Shown one piece after another: positions 9,852 to 21,585 of a DNA stretch of 64,000 nt. Source of the stretch: Calycina herbarum (Eukaryota; Ascomycota; Leotiomycetes; Helotiales; Pezizellaceae); NCBI GenBank assembly GCA_001414485.1, contig LLEY01000138.1, forward strand, positions 62,001 through 126,000, in the 5' to 3' direction. The number at the start of each line of letters is the position of its first letter. The first letter of the stretch is position 1. The position numbers and the translations under genes are program-made. The notes beneath the pieces were generated by a model that searched no databases, was not told the DNA's origin, and saw nothing but the letters and a program-made list of their open reading frames with translations.

Positions 9852-10978
9852 GTTGATTCTTTCGGTATATTTATCTGAATTTGGATGGTTTTCACGGATT
9901 TAGAGGAAAGAAAACGGCCGCGACGGTCTTTAACACGGCATGGTTTAGCAACGCTTGGAGGATATGAAGGGAATGGATATGCAAATTATTTGCGGGACAA
10001 TATATTATTATTAGAACATCTTTTAGCAATCAATGTAAGAGTTTCGACCATAGACTTTCTGTTTCCTAGTTCGAATGACTGGTAATTATTGATTACACAT
10101 TTCATATTCATACAGGAGGGTTTAGGAAAACTGGTGATTCAGATTCTTCTAAACTATCCCGAATAATTCTTGATACATTCTTCATCAGCTTACAGAAGCA
10201 TTTGCTAAGCAGGTGTACGCAAAACGACCGAAACGCTGCCTTTCCAACAATATTGCTGCACTTTTGAGAAGTTCGAATACCACCCTCAGGTAGATGAAAA
10301 TATTGATCAGAGAGAACCACCATTCTTGCTAAGCGGACAACACTAGGCCGGATATGAGCTCTCAAGATACAATATCTGTACAGCAGGAACGGGAGAATTA
10401 AGAGAAGTGGGCATTGCTGTCCAGCATCTACTTCATTGTTAATTGTTTGAAAACGTCTAGAACAATTATAATTATTGTTCAAGAAGAATTAGAAAGTCTG
10501 TTTCTTGATTCTCCGAAACTTCTGAAACAATATGTACAATTGTGCGAGGATAGAAGGGTGCCGGAGAGTAATGAGAGGGCATCTTATATCTCTAGATGAA
10601 ATATTGGTAGGGGGGCGTGAGGTAGGGGGGCGTGACTAGGCCTTGACCTTAATTAGAACCAGGAATAAATGAATGGAGCTAGCGCTTGCTAGTGCGATGT
10701 GGCCTTCAAAATAGTGCGTAGAACAGGCACTTTTGGGAGGAAGATACCTTGGTGGCATTTGAGATCTCGGGAAGTGGGTCCTGAAAGTCATTAAAGCGGC
10801 ATCAACCAATAGGAATAGCTGGCGAAGGGTAATTGAAAAGTTAGCGCGTCGCGTTCCACTTCTCAAGGTCGCGACTTCCCCACGCCGAAACGTCCCTTCC
10901 TAAATCAATATATTCTTCGCCCTTTGTTTACTGGACAACCGCTGCCACTCCCACGCGCCATCCCTTCTCACCGATTGT
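9852..10978. other. Intergenic upstream of PIF1
   Basis: Contains short frames without motifs, including a minus-strand frame at 10108-10482 with no ATG start. A perfect 15-bp G-rich tandem duplication lies at 10606-10635. The last 100 bp before 10979 are pyrimidine-rich, as is common before fungal start codons. Confidence 0.4.
10606..10635. repeat. Perfect tandem 15-bp G-rich repeat
   Basis: GGTAGGGGGGCGTGA occurs twice in direct succession, about 345 bp upstream of the PIF1 start codon. Each unit carries a run of six G. Confidence 0.9.
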
Positions 10979-13830
10979 ATGCCGGCTGGCCTCGCTCGAG
11001 TACCAGCCTTCTCTTCGGCTACCTATACTCGACACCTTCGAGCATTTGCTACCTTGAGAAGTGGCATTACCATTAACCTCACCGGCAGAACCCCTCGATC
11101 CAGATACAGATACACCATTCCGACCCTCGATGCACGAAAGCCATACTCCTCCATCGCAGACGCAATGTTAGGCCGAGCCGTGAAGGACGCTGGTGCCAAT
11201 GCCCCTCCTCCAAAGTCAACCCTCGAGAAGCAGCTGTTTCCCTCAAGCAGCCCCGCACACGATGGCAACATCCAGGAGCAGTTCAAGAAAGCTCGACAGC
11301 CATCCCAATCAATTGGCGGTTTTACTGGATACAAAAACACCATCAACCCGAGTGCCAACAGTGCTGCCAAACCATTTCGTGCGAGATCACCAAACATCAG
11401 ACCGCCCATGAGGCAAAAGTCGGAGAGCACTGTTGGTTCGACTATGGGAGCGAGTTCGCTTTTCAGCAAGCCCGACTCTTTCCAAGACACTCAAAAGACG
11501 ACAATATTTTCGCAAGACATCTCAAAACATGCGAAAGCACCTGTCAGGAATCAAGTTCCAGTACATTTTGACGAGAATGACTTCGATGACGATATTGACT
11601 TGGATATGGACTTCGAGATACCCAATTCCATGCCAATGGCTGCCCCGCCTAAACCCCCTTCACCAAAGCCAATACAAAAATCCCCCTCCCCCTATGCATT
11701 ACCAGACGCTCCACGGTCAGCTGTTTCTCGAAATTATCAGCCGTCTAGTAGCGCAGTCACTTGGGAATCATCATCCCCGTCGCATAAACTACCACCCAGA
11801 AAACGACCTGTACCGCCCGCCCTCCAAGCCGCAACGAAGACTGCCAACGAAACCGATTCGAATCCCAGACCCTCGAAACGCCGAGCGCTACCATGGGCGC
11901 AAAAAAGAGCCGAGGAGGATGAAGTTGCTGCTAGGATCGAGGAGGAAGACACGATAGACTTGACATCGTCACCTCCACAACTTAAGACCGCAAAATGGGC
12001 TTTTACACCAAAAGAGAAGAAAATGCCTTGGAATACTACTGGAAGCGCTGTTCAAGAAGAGAAAAAGAGGCATAAAGACAAGCAGAAGGCCACAAGAAAG
12101 CTTGATCAATCTGCCTCACAAGCGATGGAAAACCACCACACATCAGTTGTCAAAATTACTCCTATTAGTTTGAGTACCGAGCAGCGGAGAGTTCAAGACC
12201 TGGTCATCAACCAGTCAAAGAGTGTATTTTTCACTGGTTCAGCTGGAACAGGAAAGTCCGTTCTAATGAGATCAATCATTGCTGAGCTTCGCAAGAAATA
12301 TATTCGAGAACCAGATCGTGTCGCTGTGACGGCCTCCACAGGCTTGGCGGCATGCAATATTGGTGGTGTTACTTTGCACAGTTTTGGAGGCATCGGACTT
12401 GGTAAGGAGGATGTTCCAGCTCTCGTGAAGAAGATCAAGAGAAATCAAAAGGCCAAAAATCGATGGTTGAAGACTAAAATCCTCATTATCGACGAAATCT
12501 CAATGGTTGATGGAGATTTGTTTGACAAGCTGGAGGCAATTGCGAGATCTATGCGTAACAACGGCCGACCCTTTGGAGGAATCCAGCTTGTGATCACAGG
12601 CGATTTTTTCCAACTCCCCCCCGTTCCCGAGTACGACAACAAATCTAGAGGTGTCAAGTTTGCTTTTGATGCTGGAACTTGGTCAACTGCGATACACCAC
12701 ACTATTGGGCTTACTGAGGTTTTCCGTCAGAAAGATCCAGGTAGACAATTTTTCTATTCTTGTAGCTGGTATGGACACTAACAGAAAATAGTTTTTGCTA
12801 ACATGCTGAACGAGATGCGCTTGGGTAAGATCACCGACGATACGGTCAGAGTTTTTAAGAAGTTGAACAGGAAGCCTGCATTTGAAGATTCCTTAGAAGC
12901 AACCGAACTGTAAGTAGATTGAGGTCTTGTGGAAATTCTCATACTCATGTGTGTTGTAGTTTCCCAACACGATACGAAGTCGAGAATTCTAATGCATCCC
13001 GGATGCGCTCCTTAGTGGGCAAGAGCTACAGATACGACGCTGTCGACACTGGAACGATCACCGACATGACGATGCGTGACAGACTTCTTTCCAATATGAT
13101 GGCTCCTAAAACTATGGAATTGAAGAAGGGTGCCCAGGTTATGTTGATTAAAAATATGGATGACGGATTGGTGAACGGGTCCTTGGGCAAAGTGATTGCT
13201 TTCATGAGCGAGATCACATTTGAAATTTACGATAAAAACCCCGACATTGTCAATGAAAAAGGAGGTATCGATGCTTTGATAGATGAAGGTCGGGATAAGA
13301 TCAACCTCACAGCAAGATTCTCGAACAACAAAGACCCGAATCCAAACACTGGGAAAGAATTTCCCCTTGTCCGCTTCGCTGTTGCTGACGGGACTGTCAG
13401 AGATTTGTTGGTTATGCCAGAAGATTGGAAGATTGAGTTGCCCAATGGCGAGGTGCAAGCACAGCGTACACAACTACCGCTCATTCTTGCGTGGGCACTA
13501 TCAATTCACAAGGCCCAAGGTCAAACCCTGGAACGTGTTAAGATTGATCTCAAGAAGATCTTTGAGAAGGGACAAGCGTATGTTGCACTCAGTCGAGCGG
13601 TCAGCCAGGAGGGCCTCGAAGTCCACAACTTCGACAAATCCAAGGTCATGGCGCATCCCCGGGTCGCTCAATTCTACGACAGTCTGTACAGTGTCAACAA
13701 AGCCTTACAGAACCCCACGGTAGCATATCCAAAGTCTGTATCGACGACAGGCCCGCCTTTCAAGAAAGGTTCGAAAGCAAATGTGGATCAATTTGCAGAC
13801 GAAGAGGAGCTCATGGCTGCTTATGGTTGA
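10979..13830 (+). CDS. PIF1: ATP-dependent DNA helicase Pif1
   Basis: Three exons (10979-12740, 12792-12909, 12960-13830) joined by introns of 51 and 50 bp with GT-AG ends; the first has a CTAAC branch site. The 2751-nt frame encodes 916 residues. Pif1 is a 5'-to-3' superfamily 1B helicase acting at telomeres, G-quadruplexes, replication forks and mitochondrial DNA. Seen here: Walker A GSAGTGKS at about 420-427, Walker B DEIS at about 505, GDFFQLPP at about 541, HKAQGQT, and VALSRA at about 835. The first 400 residues are low-complexity and basic/Ser-rich. The N terminus is Arg-rich and non-acidic like a mitochondrial presequence. A second in-frame ATG at 11165 (codon 63) could start a nuclear form, as known for yeast Pif1. 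Splicing continues the conserved [20 protein letters not shown] segment, which confirms the exon join. Confidence 0.95.
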
Positions 13831-14550
13831 GTAAAATTTCAGAGGAAAGAGTCACTTGTATTTATATTGGAGGGGTACATTCAAGCATTTGCATGGCGTT
13901 GCTAGACCACACTTTGTGTGAGTCTATTTGGTGGGCGAAAACTGGGTCGTGTACGGATACCTACACAAGTGGAGCGATATGATCATTACCATCAATAGAA
14001 TTTGCTAAGGAGCAGAAGCAGAATTTTGCAAATTATTTGGTTTTCCCTGGCAGATTTATTTGTTTGGCGACTTGGGGAGGAGTCGAGAATATGTATGTAA
14101 AGGTGTCGAATACAATAATACAATACATCTACAGGAATTTGAAAAGTGAATAGCAAAAAAGATATTAAACCTAGTATAACTTGAACAGTCATCTAGTTTT
14201 TGAGAGTTATTAAGACTGCTCCAATGGCCTAGCGTTTACAAAACTGCAGCAGGATAATCATGCATATCGATAAGCAAGGGAAACGGCGTTTAGTTCCGCT
14301 GGCTAGCATCACCAAAAAAATAAAACACTTCGTTTGATCCAACGTGCCTTCCTCATCCTCACCTCAACCTACCCTATTCCCCACCAATCCTCACAAAAGC
14401 AAAGAAGGCAATACCCGTGGACCTTGAGACTTCTTTCCACGATTTGATTTCCTCTCTGCGCTTCCGCATCACCTTTACCACCACAACCCCTTCGTATGAA
14501 AACGTTCAGTCCCCTTGAAGCTGTGCGACAAACCACATACCAGCCCCGCA
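13831..14550. other. Intergenic between PIF1 and EDC3
   Basis: Holds the PIF1 3' region and the EDC3 upstream region. The two genes are co-directional. No coding frame with protein character. Confidence 0.5.
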
Positions 14551-16754
14551 ATGGCTTCATTCATTGGGCTCACCATGTTGGTAACTCTCAGCCAACCGCC
14601 GGGAGCGCAATTAAGGGGCGTGGTCAGCGGTATCGATCCTGGCAAGAGCTTGACTTTGCGAAATGGTATGGATTCCCTTTCGGCTTCACCTGAAAGTAGC
14701 TGGTATCAGATGGATTGCTAACGCGCGACATTAGTCACCTGTCCTAGCAATGGGAAGTTCGTCGCCGAGTTTACGATTAATGCCGCAGAGATTGTGGAAT
14801 TGGTGGAAGCTGTCAACGAGAATGCCGCCCCTCCTCCAGCTGCGGTACCTGTGCCCGCACCTGTACCGAATCTGCCAAAACCCAAGACTTTCGAGGATCC
14901 TGCAATACTGAGTATGGGGAAGAGGCCAACATCCAATGCACGAGCGAGTATTCCTGGGCAGTGGAATGGAAATGCGATGGAGAAGACAGACTCGGCACAA
15001 ACGACGAGAGCCCGAGATGACAAGACTCTTAGTCAAGTTACACCTACGCCTGTAGCGAAGCTGGTTGAACCCATGAAGAAAACAAGTCTGAAGCCAGATG
15101 CTGGTGTAGAAGCACATATTCTGGAGGAGCTTGCGGCGGATGAGGAGGTTTCGGGACAACCACCACAGAAGCCAGGACGAAGAACACGAAGAAGAAAGGG
15201 ACAGGCAAAGAATCAGGATTTCAAGGAGCCAGATGTTACGCCAGCAAAAGATACCACGAAATCAAAAGGCTGGAGACAAACGCCCTTGTTGGAGCCGAAT
15301 CCTTCGTTTCAACCTTTTTCAACCTTGAAGCGCCAAAAGCAACGAGGATACCAGATTGGGGATGAGAATGGATGGGCAACTGAAGATGCTACCGATGTTC
15401 AAGATATGCCCGATTTCGATTTCGCGGGCAGTCTTGCCAAATTCGATAAACATACTGTCTTCAATCAGATCCAAGCTGAGGATAGCGTGGCCGATGAGGA
15501 TCGATTGGTGGCCCATAATAGATTACCGAAAACGAAGCCTGGAACCGCTGGTGGAAAGAATCTTCATTATACCGAGAACGTCCTCGAGGTACCAAGCAGC
15601 GCTATAAGGGCAAAAGCTGATGCATGGAAGAGTGAAGCTGGCGACAGTGACAGAGAAGAGAGGGCAAGTCAGAGAGGAAGTGGCAGTGGTAGACATTCAA
15701 GGAGAGCCGAGAGGGCAGAAAGCAAGTTGAGTCTCAATCGAAAACCAATTTCTCGCAAAGGGAGCTCAATTATTGCTACTGCCGCTCCTCGAACCCATTC
15801 AGTAAGTTATTTATTCTAAAACTCTTGTATGACATAGCCTGACCTATCCAGCAGGCCCCTACGCCCTCGGCCAAGCCGTCGTTCTACCTTGTACCATCTG
15901 ATCGGCGTTGCGAACCCATTTCCGCACTTCAAATGCTTAATCTCGAAAATATTGCAGATCATGAATTAGGGCTCTCAGAAGATATGATGGGCGAAAATGC
16001 TGGTCGCGGGATTGCTGAAGTCGCCCTATCAGCTTCAAACGCAAGTGGCGGTGGTTTGACCAAAGGCAAGACAAGCAGCATCCCAAATGTTATTGTCTTT
16101 GCTGGGAACAACAAGAGTGGTCTTCGAGCCATCGCTTCAGGCAGGCATCTCCGAAATCATGGTTTGAATGTCATCGTATGTGTTCTTGGACTTGAACGCG
16201 AGCAAGAGCTTTTAGTGGGTGTCCGGCGCCAGATCAAAGTATTCCGTGGCTTTGGTGGAAAGGTCGTCACGAAATCTGAGCTTCTAGAATACGTCAAGAC
16301 GCTGAATTCTCCCATTGAGCTCATTATCGACGGTCTACTCGGTTTGACGATATCTTTTGAGGAACTGAGGACTGGGGATCAAGCTACGGCTTATGAACTT
16401 ATTGAGTGGGCCAATCGAAGCAAGGTCCCGGTATTGGCTATTGATATTCCTACTGGTATTGATCCTACGAGTGGCAAAGTTAGCATTATTGATGGCAGGA
16501 AGTTATATATTCATGCGAGATATGTTGTTGCGATGGGGGCACCGAAGAAGGGGCTTTTGGAGGCTATGACTCTAGGAGAAGGTGTTTCGGATGAAGATGG
16601 GGCTGGAAAGGGTGGGGAGTGGCAGTTATTCGTTGCTGATGTTGGGCTTGGTACTGCTGTCTGGAAGAAAGCGGGCACCCGAGTTAGGAGAGGGGTTGAG
16701 TTTGAGGGAAGCTGGGTTCTTGGTATGAGATTCCAGGGTGGAGGTGGAGATTGA
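14551..16754 (+). CDS. EDC3: Enhancer of mRNA decapping 3 (Edc3)
   Basis: Exons 14551-14665, 14735-15801 and 15852-16754 give 694 residues; the second acceptor could also be three bases later (tandem CAGCAG). Edc3 is a cytoplasmic P-body scaffold that binds Dcp2 and the helicase Dhh1/DDX6 and promotes decapping. Domains in order: an N-terminal LSm-like domain (MASFIGLTMLVTL, then LRGVVSGIDPGKSLTLRN), which the first splice joins to VTCPSNGKFVAEF; a long disordered linker; an FDF motif at about residue 264 (DFDFAGSLAKFDKHTVF); and a C-terminal YjeF_N Rossmann domain from about residue 410 with AGNNKSGLRA and AIDIPTGID. The glycine-rich loop of catalytic YjeF_N epimerases is altered, as expected for the non-catalytic dimerisation domain of Edc3. 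Start chosen because it begins the LSm domain directly. Confidence 0.93.
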
Positions 16755-17211
16755 AAGATGATATGACATCCGACAGTATGTGTTTTGCGGCATTGGGTTA
16801 TTTGCTCGGTTTCGCTAGCTTGAGGTGTACTTTAGCATGGCGTTATTTGGTGGTTGGTGGGCCGCTGGCTCGAGGCATTTTTTCTCGCCTTATTTACTAC
16901 TAAAATTATGGGTGAGCGATTGGGTTGAGGGTATGATACTCCGTATTCGGTAGGGATACCTTTTATAAAAGTTGATTCAAATATTTTGTGCTGTCTGGTG
17001 ATGTGGTGGTTCTTTGTGATATTTGGTTTTGGGCTGCAAGTGCTATAAGTCCCAACCCTGCAAATTCCCAAGGTGTCTAGAGTATAACAACGTTAGGGAG
17101 ATGAACAATTTTCAGCATTTAGATTCAGTTTTTGTCATTAGTCTCCTCGTTTGCTTTTATCAACACAAGCACTTCCACCTTCGAGTTTTCTTCAAACCAA
17201 ATAAAAACCTC
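16755..17211. other. Intergenic between convergent genes
   Basis: Contains the 3' regions of EDC3 (plus) and of the lactonase-like gene (minus). No coding potential recognised; AT-rich. Confidence 0.5.
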
Positions 17212-18171
17212 TCACAACTTCCCAGGCCAAAACCTCTTCGCATTCCCCTCATTCTTGGCCCACTCAACATCATGAGCAAGAATAACCTCCACCTCGGGAT
17301 CCTTCTCTAATCTGGCAATCATGCCAATAGTCTTCTCCGTCGCCTCCTTGTCTACATGGATACAACATACTTCTCCCACCTCATTCTTCCAGGTTGCTAT
17401 GTCTACTTCTTTACTCAAAATCCTGCGATCATGGCAAGCGTCTCCTGCGAGATAGACCCAAGACTTCGGACCTGTGCGAGCCAGGAGATTGATGTGGCCT
17501 TGGAGGTGTCCGGGGGAGGAGATTATGTAGATGCTGGAGTCGAAGAAGAGGTCGATTGCATTAGGGATAGGACCGAGAGGTTTCCATTCTTGATCGTTTA
17601 AGGTGGAGGTGTTTGTGGTTGACGCGTCGGGGGTTCGGGATGTGGTAGTGGGGAGCTCTATGGTGCGGTCAAGAGGTAGAAGGCCAGGCTCATAAAACGA
17701 ATGCGATCCGCGAGATGGATCGCCACCACTCTTCAATAACTCCAACGACCCATTCCCCACTATAAAAGTACTACGAGCGAAATCCGAGGGTGTCCCGATG
17801 TGATCCCAATGAACGTGGGATAGTATCACTACATCAATCTCGTCCGTTGAGAGACCACCTAGTTCTAGACTTTCTTTGACATCTGGTCTGGTGGTGAGAG
17901 GTTCTCTGGATTCCAGGTGGGCTTGCAGGTTTGAGGGGTAATTTTTCAATTCTTTCCGGAGGCCCAGATCGAAGACTATGCGTGCAGTTTTGTTCGTGAT
18001 GGGGTTATGGTGCTGGAGGAGGAAGGAGAGGGAGGGGACTGTGTTTCGGTTCCCCTCTTTTGAGGGGGAGACGAATAAGTGTTCAGGCAAGGTGAGAAAG
18101 CCCGATGAGAGGGCGTGGATGGTTACATAGTTTTGGTCTTGCGTTGGAGGAGGGAGGGAGCTTGTTGACAT
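17212..18171 (-). CDS. Metallo-beta-lactamase-fold hydrolase (N-acyl-homoserine lactonase-like)
   Basis: Intronless 319-residue frame from ATG at 18171 to TGA at 17212. It shows the metal-binding set of the metallo-beta-lactamase superfamily: HVHWDH at residues 119-124 (HxHxDH), GH at about 221-222, the bridging Asp in AGDACHD at about 244 and His in AHDVEW at about 300. The length, the order of motifs and the N-terminal FLTLPE / PSLSFLL region resemble the lactonase (AiiA/AttM-like) branch common in ascomycetes, usually cytosolic with no signal peptide. Substrate cannot be read from sequence; lactone hydrolysis is inference, and glyoxalase-II-like activity is the alternative. It is convergent with EDC3 and divergent from the split gene at 19252. 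Confidence 0.85.
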   Translation of the reverse strand: MSTSSLPPPTQDQNYVTIHALSSGFLTLPEHLFVSPSKEGNRNTVPSLSFLLQHHNPITNKTARIVFDLGLRKELKNYPSNLQAHLESREPLTTRPDVKESLELGGLSTDEIDVVILSHVHWDHIGTPSDFARSTFIVGNGSLELLKSGGDPSRGSHSFYEPGLLPLDRTIELPTTTSRTPDASTTNTSTLNDQEWKPLGPIPNAIDLFFDSSIYIISSPGHLQGHINLLARTGPKSWVYLAGDACHDRRILSKEVDIATWKNEVGEVCCIHVDKEATEKTIGMIARLEKDPEVEVILAHDVEWAKNEGNAKRFWPGKL

Positions 18172-18659
18172 TTTTGTTCAGTCTTGTTTGAGAAGGGGAT
18201 TGGGGAGTTCGCAAGTGCTGTACTTTTGATTTTATTTTGATACTCGCGATCTCATTATCTGCTCTTTCATACAGTCTGTTTTCAGGGTGTGATCGATGAG
18301 GGGTTGTGCAGGATTATCCAGGAGGGATGTGGGGCTGCGGTGTTCTGCTCTACCCATCATCGGCTGCTTGAACAGAGTTTCGCTGGAGAGAGATCAATTG
18401 CTTTCCGGCACTCTATGTCCTATCTCAGTTCGAACTTGTTAGTTTTGAAGGTAGTGATTCGAAATAGTTCGTGGAAGTAAGATGTCGTGCCTCGTTCATC
18501 GTACAATTATTTGACGATATTACTCGGAAATATCTAGGAGAATCAAACTTTTTGGTCCGAAAAGGTTTCTGGTAATCAGGAGGAACGAACATTGAAACTC
18601 GATACATTTGATTTGGTTAATCTAAATATTTCTGAAAATTTTATCTAACAAACAGCACC

Positions 18660-18850
18660 TCCTGGCGTGTTCTTCGTAGCTTAGCTCTATGTCTTACTAC
18701 TCTAGATAATCTAGTATTAGCGTCGGTCCCTTAAGTAGTAACAATTATTACACTAGTATAAGTATAAATAGATACTATATTATTTAAGTATTTAAGCTTT
18801 ATTTCAAGGTTATCTTAAACTATATATAGAGAATAGTTTCAAACAATGAT
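18660..18850. repeat. Probable RIP-mutated repeat relic
   Basis: Short AT-rich tract dense in TAGTA, TATAA and CTATA words, nearly free of CpA, unlike the flanking gene-like DNA. The composition matches the mutated transposons further right. Too short to assign to a family. Confidence 0.4.
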
Positions 18851-19078
18851 GCGCTACTCGCACTACTTGATATTTTAACAAACCCAGCGGAGTATCGGTA
18901 AGGGTGCCAGAATCTATTTCTAGATAATTATGACCAGAGAAATCGCGCTGTCCGTTAGCGCTGCGCACTTGACTAAGAGCCGTTAGTGGAGAAAGTTATT
19001 CACCAAGTATGTGATTCACAGATTCATTTCTCGACCGATTGCGGAGTTGTGAATCATTTTCTCTCCTACCTTTCTTGA

Positions 19079-19162
19079 TAAACGAACCCTCTCCTCTCCT
19101 TCTCCTCCTCTTTTCCTCTTCATCTTTTACAACTTCCTTCCGCTTCCTTATACCAGCTTTAC
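19079..19162 (+). promoter_or_regulatory. Pyrimidine-rich tract before the split gene
   Basis: About 80 bp almost entirely of C and T on the plus strand, ending some 90 bp before the ATG at 19252. CT-rich tracts of this kind are frequent just upstream of transcription starts in filamentous fungi. Assignment as promoter is inference. Confidence 0.45.
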
Positions 19163-19251
19163 ACTTCCAATTTCCCTAGCCTTGGTATACTGTGCCTGTT
19201 CCATTTCACACCGCACCTCGCTCATACCATCTCTCAGAAACATCATCGCCA

Positions 19252-20170
19252 ATGTCGTCAAACCTAAGCACAGAGGAGGTCCAAGCCTTGGAAGCCGATC
19301 ACGTCTTGTTGAGTGGGCCAGTGAACGGAAAGCGAAAAGTCAGCGCCGCTCTACTCAGTAAGTATCCTCCAGTTGTTACAGTCTACGTACATTTTCCAGT
19401 CAAGACACCATATGCTAACATTCTATCTATAGCTCCACCTTCAACCCAAGGAAGCCTATCTTCAAGCTCTTCTGGTTCTATTTCCGTGCGCGTGCGAAAG
19501 CCTACTCATCCCATCTCACCATTTGAGTTACCCGAGAGCGCTGAGAGTGTTGCTGCAATCGAGTGGTGTGGCTTTACTCGCCCTATATCTGGCGAAATAT
19601 TTGCGAGATGGTCAGCTAGGCCCCAACCAAACCCAGATGCTCTTCTCGAGTAAGTTCTTCTCATTATAATAGATAAAATTAAAAGGCGTTGTAACATATG
19701 CTAACTCGAAGACATCTAGCTACATACGTGGACATATTACCCAACTAAATAATCAAAATTTCATGGCTATACAAAGAGATGAAGCTATGAAAACGTTGGG
19801 AATTTCAGAGGAGTTGCAAGCTGCACTCACCAATCCTACATACAAACAATTATACCTCTCGGAAAAACCTTGTACTTCTGGGTCAAGGACACGATAAACA
19901 CCAGATATGGAACCCTCATAGCCCTCTTGGAGAAGTTAAAAGTACGTGGAGTTGAGACAGTAGTGAGGAGAAAGGGGGGAAAGAGAGCTAAGATCATGGG
20001 TGCGTTTGATGTCGCTGGGACATCCTCATCTGCTTCATCCCAATCACAGACAATGGGAAGTGTTATCGCCAGTGCACCTTCAAGTGCGTCAGATACGCTG
20101 CCTACGACCTTTGTTGCAATCCAAAACTCACCCACCATTTTACCAAACCACTATACATATTTTAAGGGTA
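19252..20170 (+). pseudogene. 5' half of a host gene split by the transposon block
   Basis: Three exon segments: 19252-19357, 19433-19649 and 19720-20170, separated by GT-AG introns of 75 and 70 bp. The protein begins MSSNLSTEEVQALEADHVLL, has a Ser-rich stretch, then a well-formed segment (AIEWCGFTRPISGEIFARW) and a helix-rich part. At 19863-19867 a run of five A causes a shift of two bases relative to the downstream frame, which then stays open up to the insertion point after HYTYFKG. The frame leads directly into the 3' half at 61370 once the block (with one TA) is removed. So this copy carries two lesions, a frameshift and a 41-kb insertion. The family is not one I can name with certainty. 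Confidence 0.8.
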
Positions 20171-20286
20171 CAGTCAGTTGCGAGTTAAGCTTGAATTTGC
20201 CCACTTTTTTTATAATCCGAGCGTTTTGCGTACCGTAATCGTGCCTAGGAGGCCCTATAGAAATATTAGCTAAATAACCACTTATT
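20171..20286 (+). repeat. Left terminal inverted repeat of element O
   Basis: Starts CAGTCAGTTGCGAG just after a TA dinucleotide and runs to about CACTTATT. It matches the reverse complement of 61253-61367 with only a handful of mismatches, mostly C/T. Confidence 0.95.
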
Positions 20287-20380
20287 GCCTTGTTCTTGAT
20301 ACCTTTGATACTCTAATATGCCTAGGAATATGCGCTTACAAGGCCCTGGGCTAGAGATACCTAAATCACTCCCCAAAGTT

Positions 20381-20416
20381 AAAAAAGCTACTAAAAAAGC
20401 TACTAAAAAAGCTACC
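20381..20416 (+). repeat. 12-bp coding repeat (KKAT)n
   Basis: Three consecutive 12-bp units AAAAAAGCTACT (last one varied), encoding Lys-Lys-Ala-Thr repeats within the unidentified frame of element O. Confidence 0.85.
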
Positions 20417-21585
20417 AAAAAGGCCCCCTCTCCTACTACTAATATACTACCACCGCCACTACTACTAAGGAAGGTTATAATCAATATAGGAGCTTTAGTG
20501 AGAGCTAGCTCAAAGGCTCTAGAAGCACGCCTTCCTAGTAAGAGCCCTTTAATAGTACTAGGCTCTTATACACCTTTAATTGCCCTTCTCTCTAAAGCTG
20601 CTAAATTATAATAATCGATTAAGGAAGATAATACGATGTATATAGAGGAGGAAAGAGCCGATGCTAAAAGAGAGGAGGAATACTAGATAAGAGAAAGGAG
20701 GGGGAGAGTAGCAGCGAGGGCGAGGGCGAGAGCGAGGGCGAGAAAAGAAGCTAAAGAGGAGGCTGAATATATATTAATCTTTAAGGAGGAGGATTCTATA
20801 ACCTCGTTAGTAAAGTCTAAAAAGAAGAGAACCTTTCTATCTACCGAGCTTACTAAGAGTAATAGTGATAAAGCTTAAAAGACTCCTAGAAAGAAGACTC
20901 TCTCTAAAGTATTAAATACCTTAAAAGCGCTAGTTATAGCAATTAAGATGAAGACGTATATAGATAGTATATAAGGGAGGACTCTTAATAAGCTCTTGAA
21001 TTTAGGGCTTAAGGATCGAGAAGTGGACTTCGCGTATATAGTAGCAAATATATATAGAGTAGTAGATAGATTTATTAATAGCTATTTTAGGCGTAATCGA
21101 GGGCGCTGAGATCCTGATTATTAGATAGCTATTTAAGGTGTAAAAAGCGATCCTAAAAGATACGATATTAGTAATTAGGGAGATTAGAACGACTTTAAGA
21201 AGGCTCTAGAGCATACTAAGGTAATCGGAGGGAAGATAATCTAGTACGTTTTAGTAGTATACTATAGCGTAAACAACGATCTAAATAATCCTATTAATTT
21301 AAAGGTTATAAAGGCTCTAGAGAAGAAGAGTACTAAAAAGCCTAAGAGCGTTACTAACGTATACGACGAAGTAGCGAACGAATCGAGTAACGAGAGCGAT
21401 CTATCCTTTATCGAATCTTTAAGCGATGACGATAGCGAAGCTTAGAGGTATATAGATAAGAAGGTAGCGCAGAAGGCAGCGGCGGCGTCTCTCTTACGCA
21501 AGAGAAAGAGGGATAAAAGGAATGCTTAAAAGAAGGCGTAAAAGGCGAAGAGAGCGCGCTCTACTGTGATAAGTAGGCAGCTTAA

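Larger units (their letters stand above)
18172..19251. other. Intergenic between divergent genes with an AT-rich relic
   Basis: Upstream region of the lactonase-like gene (minus) and of the split gene (plus). Its middle (about 18660-18850) has the same TA-rich, CpA-poor vocabulary as the large transposon block and is probably an old mutated repeat. The right end is a long C/T-rich tract. Confidence 0.5.

Noticed and set aside
10108..10482. 124-codon minus-strand frame
   Set aside because: No ATG at its start, no recognised motif and no splice support; probably chance.
20697..20745. GCGAGG repeats as a minisatellite of interest
   Set aside because: Short imperfect hexamer run inside the unidentified frame of element O (Arg-Ala rich coding); explained by low-complexity coding sequence.
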